The position numbers and the translations under genes are program-made. The notes beneath the pieces were generated by a model. It had not been told where the DNA came from, made no database searches, and was given only the letters and a program-made list of their open reading frames with translations. From Tritrichomonas musculus (lineage: Eukaryota > Parabasalia > Tritrichomonadida > Tritrichomonadidae), in NCBI GenBank assembly GCA_039105265.1, contig JAPFFF010000001.1, positions 5,518,001 to 5,582,000 on the forward strand: a stretch of DNA of 64,000 bases. The letters are read 5' to 3'. Each line of letters begins with the position of its first letter. Positions within the stretch are counted from its first letter, which is position 1. Shown one piece after another: positions 1 through 9,792 of this stretch.

Positions 1-48
1 TTTTTAAATAATAATTCGCTCCTGTAAAAAATGGCCCCATAGATTGTA

Positions 49-487
49 GGCTTGTTATTCTCCGATTCTCGAGATCGACAATTGATTGACTTTTTGATAT
101 CGATACATAAATATGCTCAGATTCGCGAGATCGATTTCAGAATTTTCAATTAAACTTTTTGATAAATTCATGATCGTTATTTAATCTCAAATATTTCATA
201 AAAAAAGAATGTGTTTTTTGTTTTTATTCTTAAAATAAGCATTAATACATTCTATTATATATTTTTAAATATTTTAAAATCACGAATATCAATTATAAAA
301 AAAGATAAACCTGCTTGAGATCTCGAGATCTCGGTAATTGATATCAAGTTTACAATTATTTTTAGATCACATTTCATATCTGATATCTTGATAATCGATA
401 ATCTCGATATCAGATTTTTAAACTGATAATCGAGTATCAGATGGGAAAAAGTGACGTTTTTGATATCGATTCTCAAAATAACAAGCC
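49..487. repeat. Imperfect inverted-repeat segment rich in ATCGAT/GAGATC palindromes
   Basis: An 11-bp inverted repeat (ggcttgttatt) closes the segment at both ends, followed on each side by diverged palindromic sequence. The inside holds many short palindromes, including a perfect 16-bp one (gagatctcgagatctc) near 318. It could be a decayed miniature transposon, but I could not find a target-site duplication, so this stays a structural observation. Confidence 0.35.
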
Positions 488-533
488 AAATTAAACGAAA
501 CAGAAAAAATCGAGTTGTTTAAAGAAATTTTTT

Positions 534-941
534 GGACAATCGTTTTTTTCTATACCACTTTTTGAATGGTTTTTCAATCCATGAGTAGCTCTTCATGGAA
601 AGTAAAAAGCCACCATCTTAAGGTGAAATTTAACTTACTCAGTTAAGAAAATTAACTAAAAAAATCGTAAATTTAAATTTTTCCTTAAAATTTTAACAAT
701 TTGCTTTTTTTGATATAATTTTTTTTTATTTTTACATAATTTTTCAGGAATATACGCACCAGTGATCACCACGGGGTTGTGTGAAGCCGAGCCAGGTTCC
801 TTGAATTGCTGGATGAATCGGGAAGCCATTTGAACTAAATTTTCATGCATTATTTAGCAAAAATTGAATAAATAATGTATAAAAAAGTATTCAAAAAGTT
901 TAAAAGTTTTCAAAAAGTGGTGTAGAAAAATACGATTCCTC
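534..941. mobile_element. MULE-type MITE with 9-bp target-site duplication
   Basis: A non-coding 408-bp segment flanked by a perfect 9-bp direct repeat aaatttttt (525-533 and 942-950). Its ends are imperfect inverted repeats of about 30 bp: both read roughly GG..AATCGT.TTTTTCTA(T/C)ACCACTTTTTGA inward. The 9-bp duplication is typical of Mutator-like elements, and the CACTTTTTGAAT core of the end is shared with the 12-kb MULE at 37,760-49,726. It has no transposase and would have depended on one supplied in trans. Confidence 0.75.
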
Positions 942-954
942 AAATTTTTTTAAA

Positions 955-1214
955 GGAAATCGTAATCGCTCGTGGCGGTTTAGGTCAATATTGACCTTGT
1001 GTCGTACCATAGAAAAAAAGTCTGGAACTTTTTTATAATTTTCAAAAAAAAGCATGAGTAGAGCTACTCATGGTTTTTTCTATATATAAAAAAAATAAAC
1101 TGAATATTTTTTTATAGTCTAAAATCGATATTATTATGAGCATTCACATATAAACAAGAAAGCGCAAATATTTTTAACACCATCATTTTATTATTTTGAT
1201 GTATATAATTACGT
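955..1214. mobile_element. Left end of a second MULE-type family (partial copy)
   Basis: The sequence from 955 matches the long terminal inverted repeat of the element at 12,480-13,063, starting ggaaatcgtaatcg and containing the 14-bp palindrome ggtcaatattgacc. After about 85 bp it passes through a hairpin-like stretch. From about 1162 to 1214 it then matches the inner part of the other end of the 12.5-kb copy (gcgcaaatatttttaacacc... in the same inward orientation). No matching right end is present in the window, so the copy is truncated, or was larger and lost that end. The stop codon of the ORF at 1209-1541 lies inside the conserved stretch, so that ORF may have been carried by the element. 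Confidence 0.6.
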
Positions 1215-1541
1215 ATATTCCATCATTTGTGAAAGCTGCTGCTGCGTCATTGGGAGTGCCTGGTAAAACACTTTGTATGGATTTAGCATTGCCTGCTGAT
1301 TATAAAATGGATATGGATTCAGCATTTGTTGCTGATAATTCATGAAAAATTGGCAGTTTTTGTCTATATTGTGATGCGTTCTATGCCTCCTTGTTGTTGC
1401 TTTTCTTTTCTTTGCTTGTGAATTCTTTTCTTGCTTTTTCGCTTTTGCTCTTTGGCTGACGTGGTCTTCGGACTGGTCCTCTTCTATATTATGCATTGCT
1501 TGATTGGCAGGCTGCGAAGACTCGAGGCAGCTGCTGAGCAT
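1209..1541 (-). CDS. Hypothetical basic then Q/N/Y-rich protein, possible element passenger
   Basis: A 110-residue ORF with an ATG start. The first half is charged and lysine-rich (KKQEKNSQAKKRKATTRR, resembling a nuclear localisation signal). The second half is rich in Q, N, Y, P and M (MNYQQQMLNPYPFYNQQ, then a second MLNPY copy). No domain is recognised. It lies just downstream of the repeat-bearing ORF at 1551-2291 on the same strand, in a different frame and 9 bp away, so the two may be pieces of one gene separated by a frameshift. Its stop codon falls inside sequence conserved with a transposon end, which suggests that it belongs to the element rather than to the host. Expression is uncertain. 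Confidence 0.35.
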   Translation of the reverse strand: MLSSCLESSQPANQAMHNIEEDQSEDHVSQRAKAKKQEKNSQAKKRKATTRRHRTHHNIDKNCQFFMNYQQQMLNPYPFYNQQAMLNPYKVFYQALPMTQQQLSQMMEYT

Positions 1542-1550
1542 TTGATGCAG

Positions 1551-2291
1551 TTAGATTGGCATGATTTCCGTAATGATAGCTCGAATGCTCGCTTTGCCTT
1601 GAATGGATGATACAATTCCACTGTTTTCCTTTTGAATTGGTGCTGATTCGTTGCCTCTTTTGCTAAATGAAAATTCACCTTTGCTGCTATTGCTCGCTTG
1701 TTGAATGCTGCAATTATTATCAGCTTGAGTGGAGTTCTTCATTGGCCAAGAGGATTTCAATGAGCTTGCAACTTTGCTACCATCATTTGCCCGTTGAATG
1801 CTGCAATCATTCTCTGCTTGATTAGAGCTAGTGTGGGCGTTCTGCATTGGCCAAGATGATTTCCATGAACTTCCCATTTTGCTACCATCATTTGCCCGTT
1901 GAATGCTGCTATCATTCTCTGCTTGATTAGAGCTAGTGTAGGCGTTCTTCATTGGCCAAGATGATTTCAATAAAGTTACAACTTTGCTACCATCATTTGC
2001 CCGTTGAATGCTGCTATCATTCTCTGCTTGATTAGAGCTAGTGTGGGCGTTCTGCATTGGCCAAGATGATTTCCATGAACTTGCAACTTTGCTACCATCA
2101 TTTGCCCGTGGAATACTGCTATTATAATCATTCACTGAGGAAAATGATTTACACGAAATTCCAATCTTGCTGCCATCATTTTCATTTGGAATTTTGTTGC
2201 CTATACGCGTTGAATCAGCAACATTTCTAGCTGCTTCTGATTTTCCATTTCCATTCCATTTCTTTTGATTGCGAGAATTCTTCGAAGGCAT
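1551..2291 (-). CDS. Hypothetical protein with four ~41-residue Ser/Asn-rich tandem repeats
   Basis: A 246-residue ORF from an ATG at 2291. The N-terminus is basic and polar (MPSKNSRNQKKWNGNGKSE). Residues about 55-205 consist of tandem repeats of roughly 41 residues (123 bp) built on SSWPMQNAHTSSNQAEND and SSIQRANDGSK, with very similar DNA between units (about 1720-2120). No signal peptide, membrane segment or known domain is visible. The 5' end overlaps the end of the decayed BspA gene on the same strand in another frame, so it may be a C-terminal tail of that gene reached through a frameshift, or an independent ORF. Low-complexity repeats alone do not show that it is expressed. Confidence 0.35.
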   Translation of the reverse strand: MPSKNSRNQKKWNGNGKSEAARNVADSTRIGNKIPNENDGSKIGISCKSFSSVNDYNSSIPRANDGSKVASSWKSSWPMQNAHTSSNQAENDSSIQRANDGSKVVTLLKSSWPMKNAYTSSNQAENDSSIQRANDGSKMGSSWKSSWPMQNAHTSSNQAENDCSIQRANDGSKVASSLKSSWPMKNSTQADNNCSIQQASNSSKGEFSFSKRGNESAPIQKENSGIVSSIQGKASIRAIITEIMPI

Positions 2292-3556
2292 TTTCTCCTA
2301 CTGAAATCACATTTGGCAACGACATTGGCTTCAATGAAGAACATCCGCCGAAAGCATAACCGCCAATAGAAGTCACAGAAGAAGGAATTGTCACTTGTCT
2401 CAACGAGGAGCAGTTATTGAATGCACTTGTTTCAATTGAAGTCACAGAGGAAGGAATTGTTACCTCTGTCAATGATGAGCAGTTGCTGAAAGTGTAGCTC
2501 TTTATCGCCTTGATTTGGCAATCAAGTTTTATCGCATTCAATGACGAGCAACCGCTGAAGCAAAAAGGACCGATGAAAGTCACAGAAGAAGGAATATTTA
2601 TTTGTATAAACGATGAGCAATCATTGAAAGCAAACTCTTCAATTTTAGTCACTGAAGAAGGAACAACAATTTCCTTCAATGACGAACAGCCACTAAAAGC
2701 ATAATCTTCAATTGAAGTCACAGAAGAAGGAATCGTTATTCGCGTCAATGATGAGCAACCATTGAAAGCGCCAGCTTCAATTGAATTGACAGAAGGAGGA
2801 ACAACAATTTCTTTTAATGACGAACAATCACTGAATCAGGAATGGCCACTTCTGGCAATGAAGAGCATCCAGCAAACAGTGAGCTTTCAATTGAAGCGAC
2901 AGAATTCGGAATGACCACTTTGATCAAATTTGCTGCAATTAAAGAAGAAACTTTCAGGAATTTCCGTTGTTCTATCAAAAATGACAGCAACTTGGCAATT
3001 GGTGAAAATCGGTGGATCGACTGAAAGATCCGTCGAAAGGACAATTGAATAGAAGGCGAAATGTCATCGAAAGACAATTTACAGATTTTTGTCACTGAGG
3101 AAGAAATTGTAATTCTTTTCATCGATCGGCATGATCTAAAAGCGCATTGTTCAATTATTGTCACCGATGGAGGAATGACTATTTCTTCCAATGACAAGCA
3201 CGAGAAAAATGTGTTTTTATTTATCTTTGTTATTGAAGATGAAAGCTTCAACTCCTTCAATGACTCGCAATTATTAAAGGCCAAATCATCAATCGTTTTC
3301 ACGAATCTGGAATGACCAACTTTGTCAACGATATGCACCAATTGAATGCTGAACAGCCAATTGACGTAACCGAATCTGGAATGATCAACTCACTCAACAA
3401 CGCACAGTGACTGAACGCAAATCTTTCTATCGTCGTCACAGAAGAAGGAGTCGTGATTTCTCTAAGATTTGAAAATCCATTGAGTGAATTGCTCGAAATC
3501 TCAGTAAGTTGATCATTAAGAACAACAACAGGCTCAAGATATGGACACTTTTGCAT
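2227..3556 (-). pseudogene. BspA-like leucine-rich repeat protein, broken
   Basis: Three overlapping reading frames together encode one run of BspA/LRR_5 repeats with the trichomonad consensus SSL..I.IPSSVT.IG..AF..C. They are 3556-3299 (starts MQKCPYLEP), 3341-2814, and an open frame ending at 2227. The repeat phase continues across both junctions, near 3300 and near 2815, so at least two frameshifts are needed to explain it. BspA-like proteins form a very large trichomonad family, many of them surface-associated and implicated in contact with host cells or matrix. No signal peptide or membrane anchor is visible. The DNA repeats (about 69-bp units) invite slippage and gene conversion, the likely route to its decay. 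Confidence 0.8.
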
Positions 3557-3585
3557 AAAACCTAAAAATGTATAATATTCAATGT

Positions 3586-4266
3586 TTATTTGGTCAACGA
3601 TATAATTGGCGGATTTGTGTGCAAAATAAAACAGTTGGCTTCATAGTCATCAAATGATCCATAAAATGAATCAGTAGAATTCGGAATATCTTCAAATTTG
3701 AGCCAGTTTCCAGTTTGTTTGGAAAAATCTAATAATGATTGTATTTTGAAAATTACTTTGGTCTTGGGACCAAATCGAGCCATAAATCGACAAAATTGGT
3801 CAAATGTAATAAAATCATCTTTGATATAAGATACAATTTGGCTTATTAATTTTGGCCAGATTTTTTCAGAATTTTGATTTTTATTAGATCCAATACAAAC
3901 TGTTTTTTCTTTTGGCGGAGTGTTTAATTGTACTAATTTTGTTATAAAAGATTCTTTTGAAATTGTCTTGTTTGTATCGCTTACATTAAAATCATTTTTC
4001 CAAAGATCAAAGCAGTTGCTAATAAAAATTTAAAAATCATGTTGTTCAACATGTCCAAGGGTGAAATTTGGAGTATAATAAAATGGTAGTTTTGGTTCAG
4101 AATTAGGTTCTCTTTTTCTAAAACGTTGTTGATTCATTCTATCTTGGAAAAATTGCTTCTGTCTCGGATTCAATTTTCTTTGGTTATAACGAAAAGTCCA
4201 AATAGCGAGAGCTGTATATATCATCCTAATAATTTTCAATCTACAACTTTTGAAAATATTTGACAA
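3586..4266 (-). pseudogene. Trichomonad-type protein with FGP motif, one in-frame stop
   Basis: A single frame from about 4266 to 3586 is interrupted once, by a TAA at 4030-4032. It has no ATG at its upstream edge; the first in-frame ATG is about 14 codons in. The downstream part contains FCRFMARFGPKTKVIFKI, then TGNWLKFEDIPNS and GSFDDYEANCFILH. This order (RFGP, then a K-I..LL helix, then a W.KF strand and an EANCF.I strand) reminds me of a large trichomonad-specific family, possibly linked to initiator-binding-type proteins, but I am not sure of the family. It ends 30 bp before the BspA gene on the same strand, so the two might once have been one gene. Confidence 0.45.
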
Positions 4267-4378
4267 AAATGATTAGACAAGAATATTTTATCAAATATTT
4301 GATTTTTTCATGGTTTTATTTTATTATATTTATAATATATATTTATATTTTAAAATATTATAATAATTTTAAACAAAA

Positions 4379-4490
4379 TATATAATACATTGAGATATAT
4401 TGATTTTTAGCATAAATATGATTTAGATATATTTGTGCGATATGTAACGTCAATGTATTATATATTTTTTTTGCGATATGTAACGTGCAA
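4379..4490. repeat. Short inverted and direct repeats in AT desert
   Basis: An inverted pair (atataatacattga / tcaatgtattatat) lies about 50 bp apart, followed by a direct duplication of tgcgatatgtaacgt (about 4436 and 4474). This may be a tiny element remnant. No target duplication was identified. Confidence 0.25.
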
Positions 4491-4680
4491 CATCACAAAT
4501 AAACTGACAATTTTAATATATATAATTTGAAATAATAAAATAATCGATTTATACAATAAAAAATGTTTTAAAAATTATTTAAGGAAAACCCAATTGAAGC
4601 ATCATATTATAAAATTAAGTTAAAGTCAAAAGTATTAAGCTTTTTAAATAGCATATGAGCAATAAAGTGAGATAACGCGT

Positions 4681-4812
4681 AACTTTAAAAAACTTGCCAC
4701 CAAAGGATTTCCAAAAGCTACTTATAATTATGCCATACGATTATATAATGAATGTGAAATGGAAGAAAATGAACCAGAAGCATTAAAATCATTCTCAATA
4801 ATGTTATGTTGA
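4681..4812 (+). pseudogene. Sel1-like repeat fragment
   Basis: A 43-codon open stretch ending in TGA reads KLATKGFPKATYNYAIRLY, then a short acidic linker, then NEPEALKSFSIML. This fits the Sel1/TPR-like pattern (A..G...A.YNYA..L......N...A...F.). There is no start codon and no partner repeats on either side, so it is a relic of a Sel1-repeat gene. Sel1-repeat proteins, often fused to kinases, are abundant in trichomonads. Confidence 0.5.
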
Positions 4813-6724
4813 CTGATCAATATTGATATCGATATTTTATGATAATTCATTAGATAATTTAGTTTTTTTGATTTTCATGATTTGCAAAACTCAAAAATGA
4901 TTCTAAAATTGACTAAAAAGGCATGAGTAAGAATATTATTCTTTTACAGAACAAGCAAATTAACACATTTTACAAATTTGATGAGAATTCAATGTTATTT
5001 TCGGCAAAATTTTCAAACTAAAACATTTTATAATTATTGAATGGGAAATAGCTCTACTTTTTAGTCATTTTATAAGATATCTTATTTTAAGATTAGAACA
5101 AGAAATTAAAATGGTATTTCATATTTTCGATATTATTAATATAATGAAATAAAATAAAGCATTATAATATCAAAGCACCAGTTTTATTGAAAAAAAAATC
5201 ACATCAGAAGTATTCATGTAGAGAAATTGACGAAATATTGTAATATTGATCATATTTTCTTTATTTTTATTTTGAAACTAAGAATGAACTTTAATGGATA
5301 AGAATTTTATACTCCTATTTTTGAGATATTTCTATTTTTATTTTTCTGAATAAAAATCGTTTTATAATTGAGAGGCTATATAATTTTTTTTATATAAAAA
5401 TTGATGAAATATAAATATATATATAATTTTGTTTTATTAATCATTATAGTATTTATATTGATAACTTATTAATACATATATGTTTAAAAAACATTTATTT
5501 TCTAGAGATACACTTGTTTATATTTTATTTTTTTTTTAATAAATTTTTAACTTTTTCAGTTATTATATTTTTTATATTGAAATAATAAACATTTTTTATC
5601 CTAGTAGTATTTTTATTATAACATTATTTTATTTTATATATATAATATATATTATTATTTATATACTATTTAAATTTTATATTTAAGTTTTACATAATAT
5701 ATTAAATAGATAAATTAACAAAAAAAAATAAAAAATTCAATCAAACGATGATTTACAATGAATTTCTAAAAAAATATGTTGGTTTGTATTGTGATTATTT
5801 TTTGGTTTTCAATATATTAAATATTAAAGTTATTTTTATGATATAGTAATTAATAATTTTACATTATAAAAAATATTTTTAATAATATTTTTAAGAAGAT
5901 GAGGAAATTTATATTTTTCAAGAATCACTTCACTAAAAAAATAATAACGTACCAAAATACGATGAAAAATAATTCAAAATAATGCAAAATATAAAATTAC
6001 ATTTTTCTTTAAAATGAGAGTATAAAGTAACTTATTTACATAATAAAATTTATTTAATATTTATTATTATTATATTGTACAATTAGTATATAATTATTTC
6101 GTAAATCAATTGAGAAATAAGTCATTTTCTTAATTTTTTAATGTAAATTTGCATTTAAATTTATATATGGCTAATAAATTGGATATATAACAGATAATAT
6201 ATGTTATAAATAAAATATAAAATATTATTAATGATTTATAATTCATAAATATTTTATTTGACTCGAGATATAGATGAAACATTATTTTTTAAATGGTTTT
6301 TAAATTCTCAACATCCATTAAAACCAATTATGGCAAATGTCAGTATTGGATATATAGAAGTAAATAATCTTAATATTTTTTCATAAGATAAAATATTCAT
6401 TCAATTAAAGTAAAAATAAAAAAATCAAATAACGAGTTTTCACTTCACATGAATACCTCTATCACATCCACCTATGTCATTGAATTTCGAAAAAAACATT
6501 TTTATAAAAGTAATATTTTTAGATAAAATTAGAACAAAAAAATGCAAAATCAGAAAGAAGATTTGTACGTTAAAAAACGTTAATATCTTAATATGTTTTT
6601 TTTTTTTTTTTTTTTTTTTTTTTCTATATTGTGCAGTACGTTTAGATTCAAAAATTTGTTGAAAAAATTGAATTAAAACTGCATCCACCAAAAAAATTTA
6701 TTAAGAATTTTTTTTTAAGCTTCT
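4813..6724. other. AT-rich intergenic desert
   Basis: About 1.9 kb of extremely AT-rich sequence with homopolymer runs, including a T run of 23 or so at about 6597-6622. One 45-codon open stretch on the plus strand (6249-6386) has a coding-like composition (ETLFFKWFLNSQHPLKPIM) but no start codon and no recognised family. Nothing else could be supported. Confidence 0.6.
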
Positions 6725-6726
6725 AT

Positions 6727-6738
6727 TCACTTTTATAG
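6727..6738 (+). promoter_or_regulatory. Initiator-like element before the acetyltransferase gene
   Basis: TCACTTTTA lies immediately upstream of the ATG. It matches the start of the trichomonad initiator consensus (TCA+1 Y W Y T M A), with a very short 5' UTR of the expected kind. The match is by eye only. Confidence 0.45.
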
Positions 6739-7458
6739 ATGCTTTCATCCAATTTTGGTTCAAAGATATCATCATCTTTGTTTAAAACATTTGGCCGAGC
6801 CTTTGCACAAGTGTACAGCCAAGGATACCACGAGCCATTAAATGCACAGCAAACATCAACAAATTATGAAAGATTTAAGCAAAATAAATTATATTTACCA
6901 GATGGACCAGAATTTATGGACAATCAGCATGAATATCAAGATAAAATGGTCGAATATAATAGGACTTTTCCAACAGAAACTGATAAAAGAGCCAAAATGT
7001 TAAAAGAAATCTTCGCTGAATGTGGCGATAATGTTGTTATTGAAACACCAATAAATGCTAACTGGGGTTGTAAGCATGTTCATTTAGGTAAGAATATTTA
7101 TATAAATTCAAATGTTACATTTGTTGATGATGATCATATTTACATTGGAGATTATACAATGTTCGCTCCAAATGTTACATTAGCTACAGCTGCTCATCCA
7201 ATATTGCCATCATTACGTAGACAAGGATATCAATACAATTTGCCCATTCATATCGGACAAAATGTTTGGATTGGTGCCGGAGTTATTGTTATGCCAGGTG
7301 TGACAATTGGTGATAATTCAGTAATTGGTGCGGGAAGTGTTGTTACAAATGATATTCCAGCTAATAGTGTTGCAATGGGAACACCATGCAGAGTCATTCG
7401 TGAAATTGGTGAACACGATAAGAAATACTATTATAGGAATCGTGAAATCGATCTTTAA
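6739..7458 (+). CDS. Maltose/galactoside O-acetyltransferase-like enzyme, possible hydrogenosomal presequence
   Basis: A 239-residue left-handed beta-helix (hexapeptide repeat) acetyltransferase of the Maa/LacA/NodL type, which moves an acetyl group from acetyl-CoA to a sugar hydroxyl. The maltose-acetyltransferase helical cap is at about 60-95 (KMVEYNRTFP..TDKRAKMLKEIF). NWGCKHVHLGKNIYINSNV follows, then the catalytic histidine H153 in TAAHPILPS, and the closing hexapeptides HIGQNVWIGAGVIVMPG and GAGSVVTNDIP...GTPCRVI. Bacterial relatives are about 185-205 residues, so residues 1 to about 50 are extra. They begin MLSSNFGSKISSSLFKTFGR, with a Ser-rich, positively charged character and an Arg close to a possible cleavage point, resembling trichomonad hydrogenosomal targeting peptides. 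The gene is intron-less and intact, isolated between AT deserts, and its closest relatives are probably bacterial (lateral transfer inferred, not shown). Confidence 0.88.
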   Translation: MLSSNFGSKISSSLFKTFGRAFAQVYSQGYHEPLNAQQTSTNYERFKQNKLYLPDGPEFMDNQHEYQDKMVEYNRTFPTETDKRAKMLKEIFAECGDNVVIETPINANWGCKHVHLGKNIYINSNVTFVDDDHIYIGDYTMFAPNVTLATAAHPILPSLRRQGYQYNLPIHIGQNVWIGAGVIVMPGVTIGDNSVIGAGSVVTNDIPANSVAMGTPCRVIREIGEHDKKYYYRNREIDL

Positions 7459-7528
7459 ATATTTTGAATTTATTCTGAATAAATAGTTAGTTTTTCTTAT
7501 TTCTAGAATTAGGGATATATATTTGAGA

Positions 7529-7549
7529 GTACACCGCGATAGGGTGTAC
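7529..7549 (+). other. Small hairpin after the acetyltransferase gene
   Basis: A 7-bp perfect stem (gtacacc / ggtgtac) with a 7-nt loop sits about 70 bp after the stop codon and is followed by a T run. It may mark the transcript 3' region. The stop codon itself is followed by A (TAAA), the trichomonad polyadenylation-type context. Confidence 0.3.
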
Positions 7550-7559
7550 ACATTATATT

Positions 7560-8412
7560 CTTTTTTTTTTTGAAAAAAAAAAAATATGTGAGATCACAAT
7601 TTAAAAATTTTCTCTGAAAAAGCTGATAATATTTTCAATTTAAAAAAAAAAAAAAATTATAATATCACATAATTAATATGAAATTTCAACAATTTAAAAA
7701 TGTTACATTTGAATAAGGTAATGAATAGAATGCTATAATTAGTAAATTTCGTTTTTTCATAAAAAAATTTAGTATAAGATTTTCATGCAGGGATTATTTT
7801 ATGAAAAAAATTAGAAAATCTATATAATTTTTAAATATAAGCATCATTGGATAATGCTGAAGTTTTTTGTTTGCCCAATGTTTCTAACTTGGAAGAAGTT
7901 TAATTTTCAATGTTCGATGGGAAAAATCTTTCCTAGATCAACATAATGCTGTAATGTTTAAATGATATTATTAACTTGTAAATTGACTTATTTTGTGCAT
8001 TTCAAACCTTTTTTCATTGTTTCCTAATATGTGTAGATGAGATGTAATTGCTTAACCTTTATAAATTCTCCAAATTCAGGCTTTGTGAATCTATCATGAA
8101 ATAGTTAAAATTATTGGATATATATGAGAAATTACGATTGATCAATTATGAAAAAAATAAACTCATCTGTACGTTATTAAGAGACCAAATATAATCACAA
8201 AAAAAAAATAAAAAATATTCGAAACTTGTTATGAAACTAGCTAGGGCTTTATGTGAAAAAGCTTGTTATATGAAGTATTAAAGCATACTATTAATTATAT
8301 TACTTATCAATCTTGTTTTTGTGATAAATTATTTGATTATTTGTAATTATTGCTTATGGTAATATTTTAATGTAAATGAATCTTTTTTGGGTTATTTAAA
8401 ACATTTATTTAT
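7560..8412. other. Intergenic, no gene seen
   Basis: AT-rich sequence with A/T homopolymers. No convincing coding remnant or repeat was recognised. Confidence 0.55.
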
Positions 8413-8422
8413 GCTTATCACT

Positions 8423-8597
8423 AGGGCTTCATTTTTAGACCAAAGAATAAAAAACATGGTCTTTTTTTTTGAGAGAAAATAGATCAAAATTTTAAAAAAA
8501 AATATTTTAAAAATTTTATGATTATATTTCAATGTATATTTAGCTGGTCTAATAGACCAAAAAATATCAATGTCCAAAGGTCTAAAAATGAAGGCCT
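8423..8597. mobile_element. 175-bp MITE with 10-bp target-site duplication
   Basis: Terminal inverted repeats of 19 bp with one mismatch (agg(g/c)cttcatttttagacc) bound a 175-bp segment flanked by a perfect 10-bp direct repeat gcttatcact (8413-8422 and 8598-8607). The inside is A/T-rich and non-coding. A 9- to 10-bp duplication fits Mutator-like elements, but the ends differ from the other MULE-type ends in this window, so this is a separate family. Confidence 0.8.
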
Positions 8598-8689
8598 GCT
8601 TATCACTTTTATATTTTGGTTTTTTTATCAAAATCTGCGAATTTTCCTATTTTGAGAATTGACTATATATCCTCTCAAAATATCTTGGA

Positions 8690-9602
8690 TGCATTCATTT
8701 ATTCGAATCAATTTTTTGATTGATAGCAACGCAAAGTAAATACACGCATGATATTCCGCAGTCAAAAAAGAATTTACAACTGCATTTTGGCGTTTCAGTT
8801 GGCTCAATAATGACCGTACATTTGTTTTCTTGTTAATTTTCTATTGAAACCTCATATCTTTCCCAGCCTAATTTGGAATATGTAATTGACAAGTGACGTG
8901 CAATTGGCAGTGCAGAACTTAACCAATCGCTAATTGAATTTGTAAGAAATTTGGTTTGATTGGAATCTTTCTTTAAAGCTATAAAACCAAATTCCTATGT
9001 GTGGAGGAAAACATCAAGAGGTTCTTTGTTCTTAAGTTCTGTTTTTTTATTAATGCAGTTAACGATTCGGCTGATGAAGTTGAAAGGTTTTGGTCTCGTG
9101 ATGATTTGCTTTCAAAACCAGAAATCTTTTTCCAGGGATCCCTATGGTCTCAATATTCTTTTAATTTCAGATTTTTGAGGCAAATTTTATACTTAATCTT
9201 CGCTTGTTCATGAGAATTTGGCACATTTACTAATGCAATGAAAAGTTTCTAGTTTGGGCATTTTTTAACTATATGTCAAGTGCATAATTGATTCGAAATT
9301 CCGACTTTTTCGAAGCTTTTAAATATCCCCATAGACTCATCAGTTAAACAGGTTTCTGTGAGATCAATTTCTTCTTCCAACATTTCTAAAAGCATTTTGG
9401 TGTATTTACTTTTTTCAGATGGAGCCCAAGCGATGGCGACAGGAACGATTGTCCTATCACCAATTAAAGTTATCACGCTATATAAATCACCCTGATATTC
9501 CTGTTTGACTTCTGGAATCAAAATTTTGTAAAAAACATAAAATCTTAAAAGAAACAAGCAAAGCAAGATAATATAAAAATTTGAAGACCTACTTGACACC
9601 AA
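8690..9602 (-). pseudogene. Decayed MULE (Mutator-like) transposase
   Basis: The minus strand carries diagnostic pieces of a MULE transposase in order. The first is a core segment at 9602-9276 reading GDLYSVITLIGDRTIVPVAIAW, then TDESMGIFKSFEKVG, the second acidic residue of the DDE core. Next comes LCT*HIVKKCPN just after 9276, matching the conserved C..RH..KN block with a TGA where a tryptophan is usual. Near 8780-8720 a SWIM-like zinc motif reads CSCKFFFDCGISCVYLLC. The interval between them has several stops and frame changes and no long ORF. It is clearly dead, with no catalytic first Asp or N-terminal part recognised. The adjacent 175-bp MITE has different ends and need not be related. 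Confidence 0.6.
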
Positions 9603-9684
9603 GACCTTATGTTGGGGGAAAAATCTACTACACTACCGTGCGAATATGATGTAGACAATTGTAATGATTATGAGTTACCCTACA

Positions 9685-9785
9685 ATTCGTAATTTTTTTG
9701 AGTGATTTTTTTGATATCACCGTAAATAAACAATTTTTAAAAAATATTTTAAATTAATTAAATTCAGCTATATAAAATATTAATA
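9685..9785 (+). repeat. Dispersed ~100-bp repeat, copy A
   Basis: The sequence starting acaattcgtaatttttttgag and running through a taaataaacaatttttaa core is found again, inverted and about 85-90% similar by eye, at 51,770-51,865. It is probably a fragment of an AT-rich element. No ends or target duplications were defined. Confidence 0.5.
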
Positions 9786-9792
9786 TAAATAA

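Noticed and set aside
8392-8631. 79-codon minus-strand ORF
   Set aside because: It spans the 175-bp MITE and its target duplication; a chance frame.
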